Shown here: piece after piece, positions 17,242 through 26,613 of the stretch
Layout: each line of letters begins with the position of its first letter
Position numbering within the stretch: the stretch's first letter is position 1
NCBI GenBank assembly: GCA_963847945.1
Contig: CAWKBX010000009.1
Location: 868,001-932,000, forward strand
Origin: JANMJD01 sp963847945
Lineage (GTDB): Bacteria; Actinomycetota; Acidimicrobiia; Acidimicrobiales; Ilumatobacteraceae
Direction: 5' to 3'
DNA: 64,000 bases
The notes under the pieces: generated by a model
What the model saw: only the letters and a program-made list of their open reading frames with translations
What the model was told of the DNA's origin: nothing
Databases searched by the model: none
Translations under genes and position numbers: made by a program

Positions 17242-18171
17242 GTGGATGCCCAGGTCGTCGGACGGTTTGCGCCGAGCCCGACCGGCGACCTGCATCTGGG
17301 CAATCTGCGAACCGCGCTGGTGGCGTGGCTGGCGGCCCGGGCGGAATCGGGCTCGTTTCTCGTGCGCATGGAGGACCTTGACCGGGTCACCTCCAGCCCT
17401 GAACATGAGCGTTCACAGCTAGCCGATCTGGCCGCGCTCGGGCTCAACTGGGACGCGGTCCCGATCCGCCAGTCGGAACGGTTCGAGCTCTACGAGGCGG
17501 CAATCGACCAGCTCACCGCGCTTGGCTTGACCTACCCGTGCTTCTGCACCCGCCGCGAAATTCGCGAGGCTTCCGCCGCGCCCCACGGCGAGGGAACCGA
17601 AGGCATCTACCCGGGAACGTGTCGCCAGTTGACGACCACACAACGCGCCGATCGAGCAGCCGACGGACGACGACCGGCGGTGCGACTGCGGGCCACCATC
17701 GAGCGGTTGGGATTCGTCGACGAGATGGCCGGGCCGATCGAGGGGGTCGTCGACGACGTCGTGCTCCGCCGCAACGACGGGGTCCCGGCGTACAACCTGG
17801 CGGTCGTCATCGACGACCACGCGCAAGGCGTCACCCAGGTGGTGCGCGGCGACGACTTGATTCCCTCGACTCCACGCCAGATCCATCTCGCTCAACTGCT
17901 CGGATTGCCCGTCCCCCGGTTCGTCCACGTCCCGTTGGTGCTCGCGCCCAGTGGCGATCGCCTGGCGAAACGGCACGGCGCCGTCACCCTGGCCGACTTG
18001 GCCCGCCGGGGTATCACGGCGTCAGACGTTCGCCAGCGGTTGGCCGTCAGCTTGGGATTGATCGACGACGATTCCCGCAGCCGACGATTGACCATCGATG
18101 ATCTCGTCGGTCGGTTCCGCATCGGCGCACTCCCTCACGAGCCTTGGCGGCTGACGACAAGCGACCTGTGA
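17242..18171 (+). CDS. gluQ: Glutamyl-Q tRNA(Asp) synthetase
   Basis: 309-residue truncated glutamyl-tRNA synthetase paralogue that attaches glutamate to queuosine in tRNA(Asp). Visible: GRFAPSPTGDLHLGNLRTAL with the HLGN form of HIGH, zinc-site cysteines CFC and YPGTC, and LAKRHGA in place of KMSKS. The lack of a C-terminal anticodon-binding domain fits GluQ rather than GltX. GTG 17242 matches the family N-terminus. The downstream 2OG oxygenase starts 4 bases past the stop. Confidence 0.93.
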   Translation: MDAQVVGRFAPSPTGDLHLGNLRTALVAWLAARAESGSFLVRMEDLDRVTSSPEHERSQLADLAALGLNWDAVPIRQSERFELYEAAIDQLTALGLTYPCFCTRREIREASAAPHGEGTEGIYPGTCRQLTTTQRADRAADGRRPAVRLRATIERLGFVDEMAGPIEGVVDDVVLRRNDGVPAYNLAVVIDDHAQGVTQVVRGDDLIPSTPRQIHLAQLLGLPVPRFVHVPLVLAPSGDRLAKRHGAVTLADLARRGITASDVRQRLAVSLGLIDDDSRSRRLTIDDLVGRFRIGALPHEPWRLTTSDL

Positions 18172-18175
18172 CAAC

Positions 18176-18799
18176 ATGCCCGCCGTGCCTGACGACGACG
18201 ACACCCAGCCCGACGATCTGGTCCGCATCCTCGGCTACGTCGATGCGGTACCCGACACCACCGAAGAGGCGATGCGCGAGATCGGGCCCGACATCGTCGC
18301 CATGCCGTTTTGGACCCCTCGGTTCTGCCGTGCGGTGATCCGCGCCGCCGAGGCCGTCGGGGCCTTCGAACCGCAGATCGACGACCCGGTACCGGGCCAC
18401 GAGATCTCGCTGGCCAACATCGCCCCCAACCTGTTTCGCTCTCTCGAGAACGACCTCGGCGAACGGGCCTGGCCGCAACTGCGCCAGATCTGGCCGTTGA
18501 TCGACTACTACGGGCTGCGCGACGCCTTCGTGATTCGCTACGCACCCGGCGAGCAGGAGTCGCTGCGAATTCACCACGATGTTGCCCAGGTGTCAGGTTC
18601 GATCAAGCTGAATGACGACTACGAGGGAGCGGAACTGGAATTTCCCCGACAAGCCGTCGACAATTCCACAACCACCGTCGGTGAGCTCCTCGCGTGGCCT
18701 TCCCTGGTGACACACCCTCACCAGACCGCACAACTTCGACGCGGCGTGAAGTATGCGTTGACGATCTGGTTCGAGCTCCCGGTGTACCAACCGAGTTGA
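18176..18799 (+). CDS. 2-oxoglutarate/Fe(II) oxygenase-like protein
   Basis: 207 residues. The C-terminal half has the prolyl-4-hydroxylase-like double-stranded beta-helix with iron ligands H-x-D (LRIHHDVAQ), a distal His in VTHPHQT and the 2-oxoglutarate-binding Arg in LRRGVKYALTIWF. The N-terminal half (1-100) is not recognised. It is spaced 4 bases after gluQ and likely cotranscribed. Substrate (a protein side chain or small molecule) unknown. Confidence 0.8.
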   Translation: MPAVPDDDDTQPDDLVRILGYVDAVPDTTEEAMREIGPDIVAMPFWTPRFCRAVIRAAEAVGAFEPQIDDPVPGHEISLANIAPNLFRSLENDLGERAWPQLRQIWPLIDYYGLRDAFVIRYAPGEQESLRIHHDVAQVSGSIKLNDDYEGAELEFPRQAVDNSTTTVGELLAWPSLVTHPHQTAQLRRGVKYALTIWFELPVYQPS

Positions 18800-18825
18800 C
18801 CTCAAGCCGTAACAGGAATCACAGG

Positions 18826-18840
18826 TCCACAGACTGTGGA
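18826..18840. promoter_or_regulatory. 15-bp palindrome upstream of L,D-transpeptidase gene
   Basis: TCCACAG-A-CTGTGGA, perfect 7-bp arms around one base, 60 bases before the ATG at 18900. Could be a protein-binding site; unproven. Confidence 0.4.
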
Positions 18841-18899
18841 CAAGGTACGATTTCGTCGTCTTGACCTTCCCGCCCGCCGAGTGTTCCCCCCGAGAGCGC

Positions 18900-19982
18900 A
18901 TGCCACGACATCTCATCAACCTCCGATCTTCCCGCGCCGCGCTGATCGCGTTGGCACTGGTGGCGACGGCCTGCGCCAACGACAGCGCCGCCGTAACCGA
19001 CGGCAAGGGCTCGTCGATCACCGGGATCGCCGCCGCCTCAGTCACCGCCCCACCGGTCGTTACTGCTCCGGTTTCGGACAGTCTGCCCACTCAGGCCGTT
19101 GACTCGGCGACACCGGGTGTCGTTCCCGAGCAGACCGCATCACCAGCGGTCACCGCCCCGACAACCGAGCCCATCACTGCCCCGCCGACGGATCCGGCAA
19201 CCACCGGTCCTGACACCACGATTCCCGAGACCACCATCCCGGAAACCACGATCCCGGAAACCACCATTCCCGAGACCACCCTGCCGCCGACCACGATTCC
19301 CGACGCGCTCCTGCGTCTGGTCCCCGCACCGCCGGCCGCCGAACTCGTGCTGGCCATTGGTACCCAGAGCGGCGACGGCACCCGGGTCGTCCAGCAACGC
19401 CTGCTCGATCTCGGATTCTGGCTGAGCGGCGTCGATGGCGACTACGGCCACACCACCCGCCAGGCCGTGATGGCGTTCCAGAAGTACAACCTCTTGCCGG
19501 CGACCGGCAAGGTCGATCAGGTCACCGCCGACGCCCTCACCTATTCGCCGTACCACGCTCGCGGGGTGAGCTATGAGGGCAACATCATCGAGATCAACAA
19601 AGAACTCCAGGTGCTGTTCATCATCCGCGACGGCCAGACGCTGTGGGTGTTGAACACCTCGACCGGTAACGGCGAAGCGTACGAAGAACCCGATCGCAAC
19701 ACGCCAGGCGAGACGATCAAAGGCGTGTCACTCACCCCCGACGGTCTGTTCCAGGTCAATCGCGAAAAGCCCGAAGGCTGGTGGGAAGGCGATCTTGGCA
19801 AGATCTACCGGCCCAAGTACTTCCGCGGCGGTATCGCCGTCCATGGCTCGGGCAGTATTCCCAACATTCCAGCGTCGCATGGCTGCGTACGCGTCAGTGT
19901 TCCGGCGATGGACTACATCTGGGCCGAGAACCTGATGCCGCTAGAGACCCCGGTGTGGGTGTACGGCACCGTGCAGCAGTAA
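18900..19982 (+). CDS. L,D-transpeptidase (YkuD) lipoprotein with peptidoglycan-binding domain
   Basis: 360-residue envelope protein that would cross-link peptidoglycan by 3-3 bonds. N-terminal signal with lipobox VATAC, Thr/Pro-rich spacer holding ETTIP repeats, a PG_binding_1 domain (VVQQRLLDLGFW, DYGHTTRQAVMAFQ) and a C-terminal YkuD domain with catalytic IPASHGCVRVS (Cys about 329). ATG 18900 puts the signal peptide at the N-terminus; an upstream TTG at 18861 is in frame but less likely. No operon partner. Confidence 0.9.
   Translation: MPRHLINLRSSRAALIALALVATACANDSAAVTDGKGSSITGIAAASVTAPPVVTAPVSDSLPTQAVDSATPGVVPEQTASPAVTAPTTEPITAPPTDPATTGPDTTIPETTIPETTIPETTIPETTLPPTTIPDALLRLVPAPPAAELVLAIGTQSGDGTRVVQQRLLDLGFWLSGVDGDYGHTTRQAVMAFQKYNLLPATGKVDQVTADALTYSPYHARGVSYEGNIIEINKELQVLFIIRDGQTLWVLNTSTGNGEAYEEPDRNTPGETIKGVSLTPDGLFQVNREKPEGWWEGDLGKIYRPKYFRGGIAVHGSGSIPNIPASHGCVRVSVPAMDYIWAENLMPLETPVWVYGTVQQ
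19221..19310 (+). repeat. 15-bp tandem repeat encoding ETTIP
   Basis: About six 15-bp units (ATTCCCGAGACCACC and close variants) encode ETTIP/ETTLP in the spacer of the transpeptidase. Such units can change number by slippage and alter linker length. Confidence 0.85.
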
Positions 19983-20089
19983 CACCCCCCATGTAAGCGC
20001 GCCCGGTGGGCCGCCGGTGATCCTGCCGGTGACGCTGGGGCTTGAGCCGAAATCGACACCCAGCCGACGTCGGATGACAAACTCGTCGG

Positions 20090-23080
20090 GTGCTCCCCGA
20101 GATTGGTTCCTCCCGGCCCTGGCTCGACCCTGAGGTCGTTTCGATCAATCGCCTGCCGATGCGGGTGCCGTTGGTCGCCTACGACTCCAAAGATGCCGCC
20201 CGGGCCAACGACCGGGTGGCCAGCCCGTGGTGGCAGTCGCTCGACGGTCGCTGGCGGTTCTCGCTGCACGACAACCCCGACGTGATCCCCGACGACGCCG
20301 TGGGCATCGCCGCCAGCGACGATGCCTGGCGCAAGATCGACGTGCCCGCCAACTGGACGCTGCAGAACACCGGCGACCTGCCGCACTACACCAACATCCA
20401 GATGCCATGGCCCGGCTTCCGGCCCGGCGAGGTGCCCGAGCACAACCCGACCGGCGTGTACCGCACCCGGTTCCGGGTGCCCAAGGCGTGGGCCGGGCGG
20501 CACGTCGTCGTCCACCTCGGTGGGGCCGAGAGCGTGCACGCCGTGTTCTGCAACGGCGAGTTCGTCGGATACGGCACCGACAGCCGCCTGGCCAGCGAGT
20601 ACGACCTGACGCCCCACCTGCGACCGGGTGCCAACCTGCTGGCCGTCGTCGTGATGCGCTACTCGGCGCTCAGCTACATCGAAGACCAGGACCAGTGGTG
20701 GATGGCCGGGTTACATCGCGAGGTGTACCTCGAGGCTCGGGCGGCCGTGACGATCGGAGATCTCACCCTCGACGCCAGCCTCGCCACGACCCCGGCGACC
20801 GGCACCCTGCGGGTCCGTAGCACCGTGCATTTCACGGCACGGGAGCTGATCGAGCCAGGCTGGCAGATACGGACCCGGGTCGAGACGCTCGGCGGGAAAC
20901 GACTGATTCCGACGATCACGACCGACGTCCCGGTCGACCAACGGCCGTACATCTTCCGCGGCCACATTGCCGATGCCACAGTGGAGGTTCCCAAGATCGT
21001 GCCGTGGTCGGCCGAGACCCCGCAGCGCTACCGGGTGATCGCCACCCTCCTCGCCCCCGATGGGAGCGCCGTCGAGCATGTCGGCGCCCTGATCGGGTTT
21101 CGTACCGTCGAGGTCACCGAGCGCGAACTACGGGTCAATGGACGTCGGGTGATGATCCGCGGCGTCAATCGTCACGACCACCACCCCGAGCGGGGCAAGG
21201 CCGTGACCGTCGCCGACATGCGCGCCGACCTCACCGCCATGAAGCGCCACAACATCAACGCCGTGCGCTGCTCGCACTACCCCAACGACCCGCGCCTATT
21301 GGATCTGTGCGACGAACTGGGTCTCTACGTCGTCGATGAGGCGAACATCGAGAGCCACGGGTTCAACACCAGCCTGTGCGACGACGCCCGCTATCGCAGC
21401 GCGTGGCTGGCGCGGGGGGCGAGGATGGTCGAACGTGACCGCAACCACCCCTGTGTGATCCTGTGGTCGCTCGGCAACGAGAGCGGCTATGGCGTCAACC
21501 ATGATGGTCTCGCCGCCTGGATACGAGCCACAGACCCCTCTCGGCCTCTGCATTACGAAGGAGCGGTGCTCCACCGCGGCTGGATCGACGGGGGCATGAA
21601 CGTCACCGATGTGGTCTGCCCGATGTACCCGCAGATCGAGGCGATCCGGGCGTATGGCAACGATGGCATCGGCACCCGCCCGATGATCGTGTGCGAGTAC
21701 AGCCACGCGATGGGCAACTCCAATGGCTCACTCGCCGACTACTGGGACGCATTCGAGACGACGCCCGGCCTGCAGGGCGGGTTCATCTGGGAGTGGAAGG
21801 ACCACGGCATCACCCAACGCCTGGCCAACGGGACGACCCGCTACGCCTACGGCGGCCAGTTCGGTGATGAGCCGAACGACGGCAACTTTGTCGCCGACGG
21901 CTTGATGCACGCCGACCTCACCCCGCACCCGGCGATGCGCGAGGTCACCTGGGTCCACCGCCCGGTCACCGTCACCCTCGCCCCCCGCAACCGGGGAATC
22001 ACGATCACCAACCGACGGGTCTTCAGCGACCTGTCGGACTTGAAGGCGCATTGGGAGCTGCGGGTCGACGGGAGCGTGTCGGCCGCCGGCATGCTGGCCC
22101 TTCCCGATGTCGCCCCGGGTGCGTCGGTGACCGTCGCCCTGCCCTGCCCGATTCCGACGGTACAGACCACCGAAATCCATCTGCACGTGCTGTTCGAGCA
22201 GCGCAAGGCCACAGCCTGGGCGCCGACGGGTCACCTGGTGGCCTGGGATCAGGTCGAACTCCGTCGCCGATCGACCGCGGCGAAACGACGTCCGGCCCCG
22301 ACCGACGCCGCCGGTGAGTCGACCCCGGCCCCTTTCACCCCGGAGCTGTGCCTGTGGCGGGCGGCGATCGACAACGACGGTTTCAAGCTGATGCCTCGGA
22401 TCACGTTCGCCGGCAGCCGAGCCCTGGCCCGCTGGTTGAACGACGGCATTGACCGGTTGTACATCACCGCAACCGACACCTCGAACCACAACGGGGCAAC
22501 GACCGTCACCGAGTCGTGGCAGGGAACCACCGACGGCCCGGTCGTACGCCACACGATGCAGACCCGGTCGCTGAGCCCGACGTCATGGGAGTTCAGCCAC
22601 ACCGTCGAGGTGCCCGACGAGTTCGCCGACCTGCCCCGCGTCGGCGTGCGATTCACCCTTCCCGCCGAGTTCGACCGGTTGGCGTGGTTCGGCCGCGGGC
22701 CGCACGAGAACTACCCCGACCGCAATGCATCGGCGTCGCTGGGAACCTGGAGTGGAGCGCCCGACGAGAGTCCGTATCTGGTTCCCCAGGAATTCGGGTT
22801 GCGGACCGACTGCCGCGAGATCGTCTTCAAGGCCGGCAAGCGGTGGCTGACCATCACCCCGTCCACCGGGCTCATCCACTTCTCGGCCACCCATCACACC
22901 GTCGAGCAGTTGTACTCCGCCCCCGACGTGCCGTCGTTGGAACGCATCGCCGGGCTGGCCGTGCATCTCGACGTTGCCCATCGGGGGCTTGGCACCGCCA
23001 GTTGCGGGCCCGACGTCCTCGATCGCTACAAGCTGACCGCAGGCCCTTACCGCTGGGCGTACCGCGTCGAAGCCCGGTAG
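20090..23080 (+). CDS. lacZ: Beta-galactosidase, glycoside hydrolase family 2 (LacZ type)
   Basis: 996 residues, full LacZ length. N-terminal sugar-binding domain (DVPANWTLQ, YTNIQMPWP), immunoglobulin-like domain, TIM barrel with acid/base Glu464 in LGNESGYG and nucleophile Glu536 in CEYSHAMGNSNG, and the Bgal_small_N C-terminal domain (WFGRGPHENYPDR). It hydrolyses terminal beta-galactosides. No signal peptide is evident, so cytoplasmic. Stands alone: no transporter or regulator of the lac type nearby. Confidence 0.93.
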   Translation: MLPEIGSSRPWLDPEVVSINRLPMRVPLVAYDSKDAARANDRVASPWWQSLDGRWRFSLHDNPDVIPDDAVGIAASDDAWRKIDVPANWTLQNTGDLPHYTNIQMPWPGFRPGEVPEHNPTGVYRTRFRVPKAWAGRHVVVHLGGAESVHAVFCNGEFVGYGTDSRLASEYDLTPHLRPGANLLAVVVMRYSALSYIEDQDQWWMAGLHREVYLEARAAVTIGDLTLDASLATTPATGTLRVRSTVHFTARELIEPGWQIRTRVETLGGKRLIPTITTDVPVDQRPYIFRGHIADATVEVPKIVPWSAETPQRYRVIATLLAPDGSAVEHVGALIGFRTVEVTERELRVNGRRVMIRGVNRHDHHPERGKAVTVADMRADLTAMKRHNINAVRCSHYPNDPRLLDLCDELGLYVVDEANIESHGFNTSLCDDARYRSAWLARGARMVERDRNHPCVILWSLGNESGYGVNHDGLAAWIRATDPSRPLHYEGAVLHRGWIDGGMNVTDVVCPMYPQIEAIRAYGNDGIGTRPMIVCEYSHAMGNSNGSLADYWDAFETTPGLQGGFIWEWKDHGITQRLANGTTRYAYGGQFGDEPNDGNFVADGLMHADLTPHPAMREVTWVHRPVTVTLAPRNRGITITNRRVFSDLSDLKAHWELRVDGSVSAAGMLALPDVAPGASVTVALPCPIPTVQTTEIHLHVLFEQRKATAWAPTGHLVAWDQVELRRRSTAAKRRPAPTDAAGESTPAPFTPELCLWRAAIDNDGFKLMPRITFAGSRALARWLNDGIDRLYITATDTSNHNGATTVTESWQGTTDGPVVRHTMQTRSLSPTSWEFSHTVEVPDEFADLPRVGVRFTLPAEFDRLAWFGRGPHENYPDRNASASLGTWSGAPDESPYLVPQEFGLRTDCREIVFKAGKRWLTITPSTGLIHFSATHHTVEQLYSAPDVPSLERIAGLAVHLDVAHRGLGTASCGPDVLDRYKLTAGPYRWAYRVEAR

Positions 23081-23084
23081 CCGT

Positions 23085-23118
23085 GGGTCGGGCACCGCTC
23101 CGGGTCGGGCACCGCTCC
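23085..23118. repeat. Tandem 17-bp repeat after lacZ
   Basis: GGGTCGGGCACCGCTCC occurs twice head to tail (23085-23101, 23102-23118) with a partial third unit, in the 67-base gap between the convergent lacZ and GGDEF-like genes. Confidence 0.8.
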
Positions 23119-23147
23119 GGGTCGTCAACGCTGGGTCGGACAACGCC

Positions 23148-23915
23148 TCAGGCGGCGACGTCGAGCAGGTAGGTGTCGAGTAGATCGCCGCCGGTGGGGA
23201 GGTCTTCGAGCCAGCCGAACACGCAGCCACCCGACAGCAGCGGGTAGATCTTTACTGCACCGAGCAGGTCGAGCAGGGCGTTGCGCGTCGCGTCGGTCCG
23301 GCTCGCCAAGACCAGGATGCGACCATCCTTGATCGCCACGGTTTCGCCCGACTTGAACTTCTCGCGGGTCTGCTCGGCGACGACCACGATCGCCGCCTCC
23401 CGTTCCAGCGGGGGCCGATCGGTGAGGTCGGTATCGATGACGGCCAGGCAATAGACCTGCTCCGGCGGGACAGCGAGGGCCGAGCACTGCTCGTAGACCT
23501 GACGCAACCGCAGCCGCAACACGGCCAAGGTGACCAGACCGGTCAGGCCGTCGACACACTCGCCGCTCTGCGAACCCTGCATGTAGCCGTCGGCCCATCC
23601 CTGGGCGAGGGCCACTCCAGCGTCGAAGCGATTGAGCACGGTGCCCATCTCGCCGGCCAAGCCGGAGAGATCGGTGATCCAGCGGGTGATGTCGACCAAG
23701 GCCCACCCCTGAGCGCCCAACTGGCGACCGAACCGGGTCAAGGCCCCGGTGAGCAGCGCCTCGTCGAGAGTTCTGAAGGCGTCGACCACATCGCGGCACG
23801 CATCTTCGACGCGCAGCGCGTCTCCCCGCGAACCGGCGAGCACTATCGTCAGCCACTGGCTGAGCAGATCATCGGTCATCGGTTGTGGGCGGCGGTTTCG
23901 GCGAAACATCGTCAT
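23148..23915 (-). CDS. Degenerate GGDEF-like protein
   Basis: 255 residues. The middle CVDGLTGLVTLAVLRLRLRQ (split here at 20) resembles the DxLTGLxNR...RL start of GGDEF domains, followed by a CLAVIDTDL strand in place of FDxDxFK and a stretch ending GRILVLASRTD where GGDEF would be; the signature itself is missing. The N-terminal 110 residues are alpha-helical and may be a sensor. Best described as a catalytically dead diguanylate-cyclase-like protein; the assignment is inference from pattern. Confidence 0.5.
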   Translation of the reverse strand: MTMFRRNRRPQPMTDDLLSQWLTIVLAGSRGDALRVEDACRDVVDAFRTLDEALLTGALTRFGRQLGAQGWALVDITRWITDLSGLAGEMGTVLNRFDAGVALAQGWADGYMQGSQSGECVDGLTGLVTLAVLRLRLRQVYEQCSALAVPPEQVYCLAVIDTDLTDRPPLEREAAIVVVAEQTREKFKSGETVAIKDGRILVLASRTDATRNALLDLLGAVKIYPLLSGGCVFGWLEDLPTGGDLLDTYLLDVAA

Positions 23916-23978
23916 CTCTCCTGTCTGGAGATCAAGACTTCGCTCGACGCCTGAAATGACGCCGAATTTGCCCGAGGG

Positions 23979-25544
23979 TTAGGCAATCGGCGTGTCAGAG
24001 GCCTTTCGTCTCACTCGAAGTGAGCGATCGGTCGAGGTGAGACAGCGCCCGGTAGTCAGATCGAAGCGCCATCCGTGCAGCGTGCAGGTTAACTCCGCCT
24101 CGTCGCATTCGCCGAACACCGCCAGGTCGGCCTGCCGGTGGGGACAGAACCGCTCGACGATGAAATCGCCGATCTCGATCTCCTCGTCGGTCTCCGATGG
24201 TGGAACGAGCTTGCGTTTGGCCTCGGCCTCGGTGCGGCGCATCCGCTCGACCGAGAGCGACTTGAAGAAGTTGTAGAGGTACTCGTTGAACGGTCCATCA
24301 CGCCACGCCCGGAAGCGACACGAGAGGAACAACGCGTTCGACCAGTCCACCGCGTGGGCTGCGGCGACGGTCTCGACCAACTCGCGGGCGATCTCGAAGC
24401 GGTAGCGATACTCCTCCCCCGCATAGGGGCGCACCTGACCCGCGGGGAAATCGATGATGATCTCCTCGTCACCCGCCCGGAGCAAGGCACACGCCCCCAC
24501 GGCGGTCCGCAGGGTGGGGGCCATTGCCAACAGCGGCTCCCACCAGTCGGCGAGGCGTTGCGTCAGATGGGGAGCCGCCGGGGCCCAACTCGATCGCTGG
24601 TCGCTCAGCCAATCGATCCAGTCGGCCTGATAGCTGAGCAGCCCGGCTCGCTTGTCGGTGAAGATCGCCGCTACCTGGGCATCGTCGACGGGATGGCTCA
24701 CCGTGAGCCGACCGTCGACAACACCGATCTCGGTTCCCGGGATGTTGAGCACGCCCGGGCGGCCGATGACGGTAAGTCGACGCAGAAACTCGGTCTGATC
24801 AGGGAAAATCGACGGTTCGTCACCGACGATCACATTGAGATGAAACAGATCGGGGTCGAGGAAGCATGGCGGACCGGCCGATGGCACCACGTGAGCCGCA
24901 TCGATGGCCTCGACGTAACGCATCGCTCGGGAGAACTGGCTGTCGACCTTGGCGCCGCACTGCCGAGCCATCTCGTCGGCCGGTTGGTCGTAGACCATCG
25001 GATACCAGATCGCCCCCGAGAACTGGATGAACAACAGATCGACCGGGCCATGGGACCGCAACGCGGCCAGGTCGGACGGGCGACAGTCATTTTGGTTGAC
25101 CAGGCGGGCGTGACCGTCACTGACCACGAGGGCCGAATCGCCACCGGGACCGTCACTGATCGATGTCTCGACGTGGATGGCGACCCGTAAGTCGCCGGCG
25201 AGAGCGATGTCGGCACCGTTGGTCGTGCGGATGAACTCCCGGAACCCGAGATTGCGCAGGCGGCGTTCCAACTCACGGGTCGGATAGCCGGGCACGAGCA
25301 CCGGGGTCGACTTGTCGACGTGTTCGGCGAGGAACGCCTCGTCGAGATGGTCACCGTGGATGTGGGAGATGTACAGGTAGTCGGGTCGTTCGATGCGCGC
25401 CCTCAGGTCGACGCTCAACCGGTCGTTGCGAGGGAACGGAAACCAGGAGCCGAAGAATGCCGGAACGAACCACGGATCGCACAGAATCGACCCGTGGTTC
25501 GTCTCGACGAGAATGCCGGCGTGACCTATGGAGGTGGCGCGCAT
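23979..25544 (-). CDS. Metallo-beta-lactamase-fold protein fused to a C-terminal Rieske domain
   Basis: 521 residues. N-terminal UlaG/CMP-Neu5Ac-hydroxylase-like MBL fold: GHAGILVET (7-15) and metal motif H61-x-H63-x-D65-H66 (HIHGDHLDE), later His/Asp residues in the 200-225 region. The middle (300-450) is not recognised. C-terminal Rieske [2Fe-2S] centre: Cys467-x-His469 (CPHRQAD) and Cys487-x2-His490 (CTLHGW). CMP-Neu5Ac hydroxylase has the same two domains with Rieske at the N-terminus, so the order here is reversed. Likely an oxygenase-type enzyme; substrate unknown. Confidence 0.85.
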   Translation of the reverse strand: MRATSIGHAGILVETNHGSILCDPWFVPAFFGSWFPFPRNDRLSVDLRARIERPDYLYISHIHGDHLDEAFLAEHVDKSTPVLVPGYPTRELERRLRNLGFREFIRTTNGADIALAGDLRVAIHVETSISDGPGGDSALVVSDGHARLVNQNDCRPSDLAALRSHGPVDLLFIQFSGAIWYPMVYDQPADEMARQCGAKVDSQFSRAMRYVEAIDAAHVVPSAGPPCFLDPDLFHLNVIVGDEPSIFPDQTEFLRRLTVIGRPGVLNIPGTEIGVVDGRLTVSHPVDDAQVAAIFTDKRAGLLSYQADWIDWLSDQRSSWAPAAPHLTQRLADWWEPLLAMAPTLRTAVGACALLRAGDEEIIIDFPAGQVRPYAGEEYRYRFEIARELVETVAAAHAVDWSNALFLSCRFRAWRDGPFNEYLYNFFKSLSVERMRRTEAEAKRKLVPPSETDEEIEIGDFIVERFCPHRQADLAVFGECDEAELTCTLHGWRFDLTTGRCLTSTDRSLRVRRKASDTPIA

Positions 25545-25618
25545 CTACTCAGTCTGGCCCCGCCCAGGGCGGATCAGATGGGTTTCAGCGCGCCCGCCTT
25601 GCGGCGAGCACGAGGAAA

Positions 25619-26554
25619 TCAGGCGACCGGCGGGTCGGTGAACTGCTGGCCGCCACGGGCAACATGCTCGGTCCAGGCGTCGCCGTCCCAGTAGCGCAGC
25701 TCGTAGCGGCCCGACGGGTCGGCATACCAGCCGGCCGGAACGCTCGGGGTCGTCTGCACCGGGGCCGGAGCGACCGGCTCGGCCACCGTGGCCTGCACCT
25801 GCTCGACCACCGCGGCGGGCACGGGTTGGACCGCGGCGGGCACTTCCTCGACAACCGCGGCTGCGGCCGGAACGGCCTCGACGACGGCCGTCGGCACGGT
25901 CTCGACCACGGCGGTCGGCATCATCGAACCAACCGCCGGGGTCGGATCGACACCAGCCGTCGCGGCGCCGGTGACGGCGGTCGCGGCCTGGCCCCAACCG
26001 GCCGGCTCGGCGACGACGGGAGCCGCCACCTCAGCGACAGGAGCAGCAGCCTCGACAACGGCCTCGGGCACGGCCTCGACGACCGGGGTGGCAACCTCGA
26101 CGACCGGGGTGGCAACCTCGACGACCGGGGTGGCAACCTCGACGACCGGGGCCGCAGCCTCGGCGACGGCATCAGGGGCCGCCTCGACAACCGCGACGAC
26201 ATCGGCGACGGCTTCAGGGGCCGCCTCGACAACCGCGACGACATCGGCTTCGGCCTCGGCGACCACTTCCGGCACCGCAGTCTCGACGACCTCGGATACT
26301 TCTTCGGCAGCAGATTCATTCACCTCCTCGGCTACCACTGCAGCAGCTGCGGCGGCCGGAGCCACCGCCTCCACCGAACCGGCGGAGTCTGCTGAGGCCT
26401 CTACTGCGGATCCCCGCCGAAGAAAGCCGGTGACATCGCCGCCGGTTTGGACGATCTGGACGAGCTCCCAGCCCTCGGCCGATTTCGCGGTCAACTTGGC
26501 TGCAAGAGCCGAAGGGTCGTAAGAGGAAGCGCTAACGGTCACGTACTCGTGCAT
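25619..26554 (-). CDS. DUF4177-like / low-complexity / DUF2510 protein
   Basis: 311 residues in three parts: an N-terminal 50-residue domain (EYVTVSASSYDPSALAAKL, AEGWELVQIVQ) like DUF4177; a 200-residue Ala/Val/Glu-rich low-complexity region with repeats of VVEVATP and VAVVEAAP; and a C-terminal DUF2510 module PAGWYADPSGRYELRYWDG (about 270-300), common in actinobacterial membrane-associated proteins. No transmembrane segment seen. Function unknown. Confidence 0.8.
   Translation of the reverse strand: MHEYVTVSASSYDPSALAAKLTAKSAEGWELVQIVQTGGDVTGFLRRGSAVEASADSAGSVEAVAPAAAAAAVVAEEVNESAAEEVSEVVETAVPEVVAEAEADVVAVVEAAPEAVADVVAVVEAAPDAVAEAAAPVVEVATPVVEVATPVVEVATPVVEAVPEAVVEAAAPVAEVAAPVVAEPAGWGQAATAVTGAATAGVDPTPAVGSMMPTAVVETVPTAVVEAVPAAAAVVEEVPAAVQPVPAAVVEQVQATVAEPVAPAPVQTTPSVPAGWYADPSGRYELRYWDGDAWTEHVARGGQQFTDPPVA
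26075..26137. repeat. Three perfect 21-bp tandem repeats
   Basis: CTCGACGACCGGGGTGGCAA plus C, three identical units (26075, 26096, 26117) and a diverged fourth. On the minus strand each encodes seven residues, VATPVVE, in the DUF2510 protein's low-complexity region. Confidence 0.9.
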
Positions 26555-26613
26555 GAGTGCGCACAGTAGTCGGTCCGCGCTGCTCTTTGTGCTTCAACCG
26601 ACGCAGTTAGGCA

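Noticed and set aside
23085..23118. Tandem 17-bp repeat as a regulatory array
   Set aside because: Only two full copies in a convergent gap, where operators are unlikely; listed as a repeat only.
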